Below are positions 7,920 to 13,033 of a DNA stretch of 13,033 nucleotides, one piece after another. A program made the position numbers and the translations under genes. Every line of letters starts with the position of its first letter. Position 1 is the first letter of the stretch. The notes under the pieces were generated by a model, which did no database searches, was not told the origin of the DNA, and worked only from the letters and a program-made list of their open reading frames with translations. The DNA comes from an uncultured Eubacteriales bacterium (lineage in GTDB: Bacteria; Bacillota_A; Clostridia; Oscillospirales; Acutalibacteraceae), in the NCBI GenBank assembly GCA_934454005.1, contig CAKSGI010000038.1:1-13033 (forward strand). The letters run 5' to 3'.

Positions 7920-9131
7920 ATGAATATTCATATAAGCAAGTTGCTCTTTGAAAATAAAATATATTTAATATTATTTCAGCTATGCGTAATTACCAATGCG
8001 GTATTTGGTGAAGACAAGGAAGCTTTTTTTGTATCTAAGGTTTTTATGTTATTGTTTTTTGTAGGAATAACCTTTAAACTGCTTGCAAGTGGCACTCGTA
8101 TTGTTCTTGGTAAAAGTGTTATCTTACCATTTATTTTTGTGTTTTATGAGATTGTTTCATGTGTTTGGGCTTTTAATCAAGAGGTGGCAATTAGTCAATT
8201 AGTAACTCAGTTACAGTTATTTGTTTTATTTTTTTTCTCATATATGTATATCAAAAAAATTGGCCGATTAGAAGATTATTATAATGCTATGTATCTATCC
8301 GGTATTGGACTAATTTTTTACTCCTTGTATGTGTATGGTGGATTGTCAGGATTCTTGGCAATAATGAGTACAGGTCACAGAATGGGCGATCTCATAGGTA
8401 ATCAAAATACATATGGATTGGTATTTGCAAATGCTGCATTAGTAGCCTTATACTACTTTTTTTTCAATAATGAAAAACGATATATATTGCTTGCTGGACT
8501 ATTTATATTTTTTGGTCTTAGTAGTGGATCTAAAAAGGTAGTGTTGTTACTTATATTAGGTCTGTTTTTCTTAATTTTATCAAAATATGGTGTTCGTAAG
8601 CTTTTTAAAGTGATAGTCTATTCTTTTACTTCAGTATTAATTGGATTGGTTCTCATCCATTTACCTCTTTTTTCCACGATTTTGGAACGATTGGAATCAT
8701 ATTTATCTGTCACAGGTAACACAAGTGATAACCTACGTGCTGAATTAATTAGATATGGTTTAGATTTATTCTATGAAAATCCTTTATTAGGATATGGATT
8801 AAATAACTATAGTTTATTCCATTGGAGTGGTGCTTATTCACATAATAACTATATCGAGATATTAGTTAGTTTAGGCATTATTGGATTTCTCATTTACTAT
8901 TCAATATTTATTAATGGTACAATTGCTTTGTTAAAGAAAAGAAAAAACTTAAAGTCAATACACGTTTTACTAGTTTTTTCTACAATTTCTTCGCTTATTT
9001 TTGGATATGGTATGGTACAGTTTTATAGTAAAGGAATATGGATATTAATGGGGGTTATGCTTGCTGAAGTAGATAATATTGCAATAGCTAGTAATATAAA
9101 TAAAGTTTTGTGTAAAAGAAAGGAATGTTAA
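7920..9131 (+). CDS. wzy: O-antigen/capsule polymerase-like integral membrane protein (Wzy family)
   Basis: A 403-residue, very hydrophobic protein with roughly ten or more membrane segments. The large loop before the last helices carries the Wzy/O-antigen-ligase signature: ENPLLGYGLNNYSLF followed by SHNNYIEILVSLGIIGFLIY (about residues 277-326). Upstream elements GNQNTYGLVFA (161-170) and SSGSKK (201-206) match the other conserved positions. Family role: linking repeat units to the growing chain on the outer face of the membrane. With a flippase in the same operon, a polymerase is more likely than a ligase. TAGGAGAT precedes the ATG by 10 bases. Runs of eight T occur at 8229-8236 and 8457-8464. 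Primary sequence in this family is highly variable, so specificity is unknown. Confidence 0.85.
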   Translation: MNIHISKLLFENKIYLILFQLCVITNAVFGEDKEAFFVSKVFMLLFFVGITFKLLASGTRIVLGKSVILPFIFVFYEIVSCVWAFNQEVAISQLVTQLQLFVLFFFSYMYIKKIGRLEDYYNAMYLSGIGLIFYSLYVYGGLSGFLAIMSTGHRMGDLIGNQNTYGLVFANAALVALYYFFFNNEKRYILLAGLFIFFGLSSGSKKVVLLLILGLFFLILSKYGVRKLFKVIVYSFTSVLIGLVLIHLPLFSTILERLESYLSVTGNTSDNLRAELIRYGLDLFYENPLLGYGLNNYSLFHWSGAYSHNNYIEILVSLGIIGFLIYYSIFINGTIALLKKRKNLKSIHVLLVFSTISSLIFGYGMVQFYSKGIWILMGVMLAEVDNIAIASNINKVLCKRKEC

Positions 9132-9132
9132 A

Positions 9133-10053
9133 ATGAGCTTTTGTTCAAAAGTCACTAATGGCCTAAGATTGGTGTATGATTACCATTTTCGATGGCTTTA
9201 TTTAGCAAGCTTTGGTAAATATAATGATTGGGACGATGAGGCTTTTTTAAAAAAAGCTTTTGAATGTCATATGGGTAAAAAATTAAATCTTGATAATCCA
9301 CAAACATTTAACGAAAAGCTTCAATGGCTTAAGTTATATAATCGTAAACCTGAATACACTATGATGGTTGATAAGTATGCAGTCCGCAAGTATATTGCTG
9401 ATACCATTGGAGAAGAATATCTTATTCCCTTATTAGGCGTTTGGGATAATCCGGATGACATTGATTTTGCTGCTTTGCCTAACCAATTTGTTTTAAAATG
9501 TAATCACAATTCCGGCTTGGGTATGTGCATATGCAAGGATAAGAGTAAGATTAATATTGAAAAGGTTAAAGCTGATTTACGAAAAGGATTGCAGCAGGAT
9601 TATTATCTTACTTGGCGCGAATGGCCGTATAAAAATGTACCTAGAAAAATTGTTTGCGAAAAATATATGGAAGATTGCCATGCGCATGAACTTATAGATT
9701 ATAAATTTATGTGCTTTAATGGTGAAGTTAAATGTATTTTTACATGCAGTGATCGTTTTTCTGAGGATGGACTAAAGGTTACTTTTTTTGATAAAGATTG
9801 GAATGTACTACCTTTTGAGCGCCATTACCCTGCTAGTAAAAATCCACCCCGAAAACCTATTAATTATAATAAAATGATTCAGTTTGCAGAACAGATGTCA
9901 AAAAGAATTCCTTTTGTACGTGTAGATTTTTACGAAATTAATGGACAGCTTTATTTTGGTGAACTTACCTTTTTTCCAGGAAGTGGATTCGAAGAGTTTA
10001 CTCCCGATATTTGGGATTTTAAGTTAGGTAGTTGGATTAAGTTGCCCAAGTAA
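9133..10053 (+). CDS. TupA-like ATP-grasp protein (teichuronopeptide biosynthesis family)
   Basis: A 306-residue protein with the layout of the TupA-like ATP-grasp family. It has an N-terminal NPQTFNEKLQWLKLY segment (55-69), VDKYAVRKYI (79-88), a nucleotide-binding Lys122 in LKCNHNSG, Glu176 in CEKYME, and a metal site with Asp265 and Glu277 in VRVDFYEINGQLYFGELTF followed by PGSGF. The family is named for TupA, needed for teichuronopeptide, a polyglutamate-polyglucuronate copolymer in alkaliphilic Bacillus. Many homologues sit in capsule loci without a defined reaction. Expected chemistry is ATP-dependent amide or ester formation (inference). Its partner gene downstream is CapA-like, a family of poly-gamma-glutamate synthesis, which strengthens an amino-acid attachment role. 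AGAAAGGA at 9117-9124 is the ribosome site. Confidence 0.88.
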   Translation: MSFCSKVTNGLRLVYDYHFRWLYLASFGKYNDWDDEAFLKKAFECHMGKKLNLDNPQTFNEKLQWLKLYNRKPEYTMMVDKYAVRKYIADTIGEEYLIPLLGVWDNPDDIDFAALPNQFVLKCNHNSGLGMCICKDKSKINIEKVKADLRKGLQQDYYLTWREWPYKNVPRKIVCEKYMEDCHAHELIDYKFMCFNGEVKCIFTCSDRFSEDGLKVTFFDKDWNVLPFERHYPASKNPPRKPINYNKMIQFAEQMSKRIPFVRVDFYEINGQLYFGELTFFPGSGFEEFTPDIWDFKLGSWIKLPK

Positions 10054-10065
10054 AAGGAGATATTT

Positions 10066-11208
10066 ATGTTTAAGTGTATAATTGGTGCTGATTTGGTCCC
10101 TACAAAATCTAATATTAGTTTATTTGCTAATGCAGACGTAGAGACTTTAATTGGTGATGAGATAAAAAAAATATTAGCAAGGGCAAATTTTACAATTTTT
10201 AATTTAGAAGTACCCTTGACTGATTTAAGTACTCCGATTAAAAAATGTGGTCCGAATCTTATTGCACCTACAAAAACAATAGCTGGCTTAAAAGCTATTA
10301 ATCCGCATTTTTTTACGCTTGCAAATAACCATATTTTAGACCAAGGGGAACAAGGATTGAATTCTACAATGAGTCTTTTGGATAAGTATGGGATTGATTA
10401 TGCAGGTGCAGGTAAAGATGTAGAAGAAGCAGCTAAACCATATGTTTTAGAACAAGATGGAAAGAAAATAGGCATTTATTGCTGCGCAGAGCATGAATTT
10501 ACAATTGCTACAGAAATTACTCCTGGAGCAAATCCCTTTGATCCATTGAATAGCTTGGATCACATTATGGAATTAAAAAAACAATGTGATTATGTCATTG
10601 TCTTATATCATGGTGGGAAAGAACACTATAGATACCCATCTCCTTATTTGCAAAAAGTTTGCAGAAAAATTGTAGATAAGGGAGCGGATTTTGTCGTTTG
10701 TCAGCATAGCCATTGTATAGGCTGCGAAGAGAAATGGCATGAAGGCACTATAGTTTATGGTCAGGGTAACTTTTTGTTTGATGCTGCTGATAATGAATAT
10801 TGGAATACTAGCTTATTGATAGAACTAAATATAGGCAACAAATTAGAGGTTTCCTATATACCTTTATGCAAAAATAAATATGTTGTACAAATGGCTGGTA
10901 AAACAGAAGCTGAAACTATACTTAAACAATTTCATAAGCGATCCAGTGATATTTTATGTAAAGATTTCATTCAAGAAAATTATTCAAAGTTTGCTGAGTC
11001 AATGGGTTTAGGGTATTATTATAGAATTTCTGGTAAATTGTCTAGTTTTTTACCAATCAGAATTATTAACAAACTTAGCAATTATCTGTTCCTAAGATTG
11101 ATGTATGGACCAGAGGAAAAAACAATGATTGAAAATTGTTTAGAATGCGAAGCACATAGAGAATTGTTTAGTCAATTCTTAAAGGATAGTAGAAAAGGTA
11201 GGCTTTAA
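10066..11208 (+). CDS. CapA/PgsA-family poly-gamma-glutamate synthesis protein (metallophosphatase-like), no membrane anchor
   Basis: A 380-residue CapA-domain protein. Metallophosphatase-like motifs run in order: Asp9 (GAD), FNLEVPLT with Asn46 and Glu48, LANNHILDQG with Asn88, His89 and Asp92, YHGGKEH with His182, QHSHCIG with His214 and His216, and YGQGNFLFD near 231-239. The domain covers about residues 3-260; the C-terminal ~110 residues form an extra, mostly helical-looking tail. CapA/PgsA in Bacillus has an N-terminal membrane anchor and acts outside the cell. Here the first motif begins at residue 5, so no signal peptide or anchor is possible from this start, which has a good AAGGAGA site 5 bases upstream. 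A cytoplasmic role with the TupA-like neighbour is therefore likely (inference). The true reaction of the family is unsettled. Confidence 0.9.
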   Translation: MFKCIIGADLVPTKSNISLFANADVETLIGDEIKKILARANFTIFNLEVPLTDLSTPIKKCGPNLIAPTKTIAGLKAINPHFFTLANNHILDQGEQGLNSTMSLLDKYGIDYAGAGKDVEEAAKPYVLEQDGKKIGIYCCAEHEFTIATEITPGANPFDPLNSLDHIMELKKQCDYVIVLYHGGKEHYRYPSPYLQKVCRKIVDKGADFVVCQHSHCIGCEEKWHEGTIVYGQGNFLFDAADNEYWNTSLLIELNIGNKLEVSYIPLCKNKYVVQMAGKTEAETILKQFHKRSSDILCKDFIQENYSKFAESMGLGYYYRISGKLSSFLPIRIINKLSNYLFLRLMYGPEEKTMIENCLECEAHRELFSQFLKDSRKGRL

Positions 11209-11213
11209 TTTAA

Positions 11214-12659
11214 GTGGCAACAATCAATGATAAGGTAGCATCATCAACAAAATGGACTTTCATTACAGAAGTGATGGCTAAGCTTGTAAATCCTATTAGT
11301 AATATGATTTTAGCCAGGCTGCTGGCGCCGGAAGCTTTTGGTGTCTTAGCGACAGTTTTAATGATACTCTCATTTGCTGATATGTTGGCTGATGCAGGCT
11401 TTCAGAAATACATAATTCAAAAGGAATTTAAAGATAATCTTGAAAGAGAACAGAGTACTTTAGTTGCGATTTGGAGCAATATAGCATTAGGTTTTGTATT
11501 ATGGATAGGCGTTTTTGTGTTTCAGGATAAGCTGGCAAGTTTGGTTGGCAATCCTGGCTTAGGTAACGTATTGGCAATAGCAGGCATTGCTATTCCTCTG
11601 ACAAGTATTTCTAGCGTACAGCTTGCCCTATTAAGAAGGGATTTTAACTTTAGGGCATTATTCGTTTTCAGATTGTGTGTAATAATCGTTCCGTTGTTAA
11701 TTACTGTACCGTTAGCTTATTTGGGGTATGGCTATTGGTCATTAATCATAGGACATATAGCAGCACAAGCATTATTGGCAATTACTGTAACCAAGTATTC
11801 TGAATTTCACCTTCGTTTATACTATAATGCAAGTCAATTGTTGGATATGCTGTCATTCTCAATCTGGACATTGATAGAGTCGATTGCCAATTGGTTAACA
11901 AGTTGGGTTGATATTTTCATAGTATCTTCGTTTTTTACCGCGCATTACTTGGGATTATATAGAATGTCAATGGTTGCAGTAAACGGACTATTGGCAGTTG
12001 TTTCAGGTGCAATTGTGCCGGTTTTATACAGTGCTCTTTCAAGGTTACAGACAGATAATGATAAGTTTATTGGAATGTTCTATTTTATCTTGAAAAGAAC
12101 AGCAATTCTTGTAATACCTTTGGGAATTGGCTTGTATATTTACAAAGATTTGGCCAGAAGTATTTTGTTTGGCGCTAAATGGTATGAAGCAGACATGATG
12201 ATAGGCTTGTGGGGATTGACTAGCTGCTTGACTATTCTCTATTGCCATTTTTGTAGTGAATTGTATCGCGCAAAGGGAGCACCCAAGGTTTCCTTCTTAG
12301 CGCAGGTATTGCATATGGCTTTTTTGATACCAGTTATGTACTATTTTTCCAAAAGCTTTGATGAATTGGTATATGTACGAAACTTTGCTAGATTACAGTT
12401 TATTGCTGTACATTTGCTGTTAGTATATATCTTTTTCAAGGTTAGTCCTGTTAGAATGCTTAAGGTTACAATACCATATATCGGTGCTGGCGTAATAATG
12501 GGTTGCTTTGCGTACTATACCAGGATTATGATTGGTAATGTTTTATACGATTATATTTCTATTCCCTTATGTGTGATATTGTATTTTATGTCTTTGTATT
12601 TAATTCGGCCAGAACGCAGAATGTTGGGTGAAATCATTAAAAAGAGAAGCTTATATTAA
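11214..12659 (+). CDS. wzx: Polysaccharide flippase, MOP superfamily (Wzx-like)
   Basis: A 481-residue membrane protein with about 12-14 hydrophobic segments. The N-terminus carries the polysaccharide-transporter pattern NPISNMILARLLAPEAFGVLA and MLADAGFQKYIIQKE, typical of the MOP/Wzx family. Role: moving the undecaprenyl-linked repeat unit to the outer membrane leaflet for the polymerase. The start is GTG at 11214, the first codon after an in-frame TAA at 11211. AAGGTAGG at 11195-11202 lies 11 bases upstream, a rather long spacing; using a later ATG (11274) would cut the first helix. Its base composition is less AT-rich than that of genes 3-11. It is the last gene before a 155-base gap. Confidence 0.93.
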   Translation: MATINDKVASSTKWTFITEVMAKLVNPISNMILARLLAPEAFGVLATVLMILSFADMLADAGFQKYIIQKEFKDNLEREQSTLVAIWSNIALGFVLWIGVFVFQDKLASLVGNPGLGNVLAIAGIAIPLTSISSVQLALLRRDFNFRALFVFRLCVIIVPLLITVPLAYLGYGYWSLIIGHIAAQALLAITVTKYSEFHLRLYYNASQLLDMLSFSIWTLIESIANWLTSWVDIFIVSSFFTAHYLGLYRMSMVAVNGLLAVVSGAIVPVLYSALSRLQTDNDKFIGMFYFILKRTAILVIPLGIGLYIYKDLARSILFGAKWYEADMMIGLWGLTSCLTILYCHFCSELYRAKGAPKVSFLAQVLHMAFLIPVMYYFSKSFDELVYVRNFARLQFIAVHLLLVYIFFKVSPVRMLKVTIPYIGAGVIMGCFAYYTRIMIGNVLYDYISIPLCVILYFMSLYLIRPERRMLGEIIKKRSLY

Positions 12660-12814
12660 CGAAAAACTGACAATGTTAAAAGAAATACGATATATTTTTA
12701 ATAAAAAGATGTAGATACTTGTTTGATATGTACCCAGTTTCTGGACACCGCTTAAAAATTGAATAATTATATTTGCATCATGGATGTTTTCCTAAATTTA
12801 GATGGAGGCAATAA
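12660..12814 (+). other. Non-coding gap after the flippase gene
   Basis: A gap of 155 bases with no open frame. It holds the short IS-end-like stretch at 12731-12747 and the ribosome site of the next gene (GGAGG, 12804-12808). I see no GC-rich terminator hairpin. A loose promoter reading is TGGACA (12742-12747) with TATATT (12768-12773), but the 20-base spacer is long; it is not called as a separate feature. Confidence 0.5.
12731..12747 (+). repeat. Possible remnant of an IS3/IS150-type insertion sequence end
   Basis: TACCCAGTTTCTGGACA reads, on the reverse strand, as TGTCCAGAAACTGGGTA. This begins with TG and resembles terminal inverted repeats of IS150-group elements. No transposase, second end or target duplication is visible in the window, so at most this is a relic of one end. 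The match is from memory of the family pattern, not a search. Confidence 0.3.
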
Positions 12815-13033
12815 ATGACTAAAACTGTTTTAGAACAAGACTATATGCGCTATCCAAAAGCATCAGATATGCCGGCTTTTCGAAAGTACTTTAGAAAAGT
12901 TCAGAGCACCAGCTTTTTTCCATTACAGTTTCTTTATAAAGTGATTTATAGATTGCTTAAAGAATTTCGTCATATTGAAATATCAAGAACTACGCAAATC
13001 GGAGAAGGTTTATATATAGGTCATGCTTATAAC
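12815..13033 (+). CDS. CysE-like (serine acetyltransferase family) acyltransferase, N-terminal part, 3' cut by window
   Basis: An open frame of 73 codons runs from ATG 12815 to the window end, with GGAGG at 12804-12808 six bases upstream. The N-terminal ~50 residues are the helical lead of small SAT-like enzymes. The last visible part, HIEISRTTQIGEGLYIGHAYN, is the start of the hexapeptide beta-helix with the GLYIGH segment typical of serine O-acetyltransferase-like proteins. In polysaccharide loci such proteins usually acetylate sugars rather than serine (inference). The catalytic region lies outside the window, so neither substrate nor completeness can be judged. Confidence 0.78.
   Translation, partial: MTKTVLEQDYMRYPKASDMPAFRKYFRKVQSTSFFPLQFLYKVIYRLLKEFRHIEISRTTQIGEGLYIGHAYN

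Noticed and set aside
12742..12773. TGGACA ... TATATT as a promoter for the last gene
   Set aside because: The 20-base spacer is longer than the usual 16-18 and the -10 match is partial; kept only as a note.
1..13033. CRISPR arrays, tRNA or rRNA genes, riboswitches, and toxin-antitoxin or phage-defence genes
   Set aside because: No repeat-spacer pattern, no tRNA- or rRNA-like segment and no defence-family motif was seen; nearly all sequence is accounted for by polysaccharide genes.

Overview
The window is an interior slice of a Wzx/Wzy-type surface polysaccharide (capsule or exopolysaccharide) locus. It has thirteen genes, all on the + strand, and both end genes are cut by the window edges. 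Strong AAGGAG-type ribosome sites, an AT-rich cassette and the gene content suggest a Bacillota (Firmicutes) host. The moderate-GC dehydratase/aminotransferase pair would fit a Negativicute or Clostridia-like genome. This host assignment is inference; no marker gene is present.

Layout. (1) 2-1980: the C-terminal part of a CapD/WbpM/PglF-type UDP-sugar 4,6-dehydratase and a DegT-family PLP aminotransferase, at roughly 45-55% G+C in the lines I counted. (2) 1980-5039: a PglC-like phosphoglycosyl transferase that starts synthesis on undecaprenyl phosphate, a stand-alone ATP-grasp ligase and a WbuB-like GT4 glycosyltransferase. (3) 5040-5158: an AT-rich gap of 119 bases. (4) 5159-9131: two more GT4 glycosyltransferases flanking a hexapeptide acyltransferase, then a Wzy-like polymerase. 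(5) 9133-11208: a TupA-like ATP-grasp protein and a CapA-family metallophosphatase-like protein without a membrane anchor. (6) 11214-12659: a Wzx-like flippase. (7) 12660-12814: a non-coding gap with a possible insertion-sequence end. (8) 12815 onward: the start of a CysE-like acetyltransferase, cut by the window end.

How the genes may work together (inference). The dehydratase and aminotransferase make a UDP-4-amino-4,6-dideoxy-N-acetylhexosamine. The first ATP-grasp enzyme may acylate its free amine, standing where a PglD acetyltransferase stands in classical loci. PglC loads the sugar phosphate on the lipid, three GT4 enzymes extend it to about a tetrasaccharide, the hexapeptide enzymes add acetyl groups, Wzx flips the unit and Wzy polymerises it. 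The TupA-like and CapA-like pair is reminiscent of teichuronopeptide and poly-gamma-glutamate systems and suggests an amino-acid or peptide decoration of the glycan. A glycan modified by two ATP-grasp ligases plus a soluble CapA is the most unusual hypothesis this window offers.
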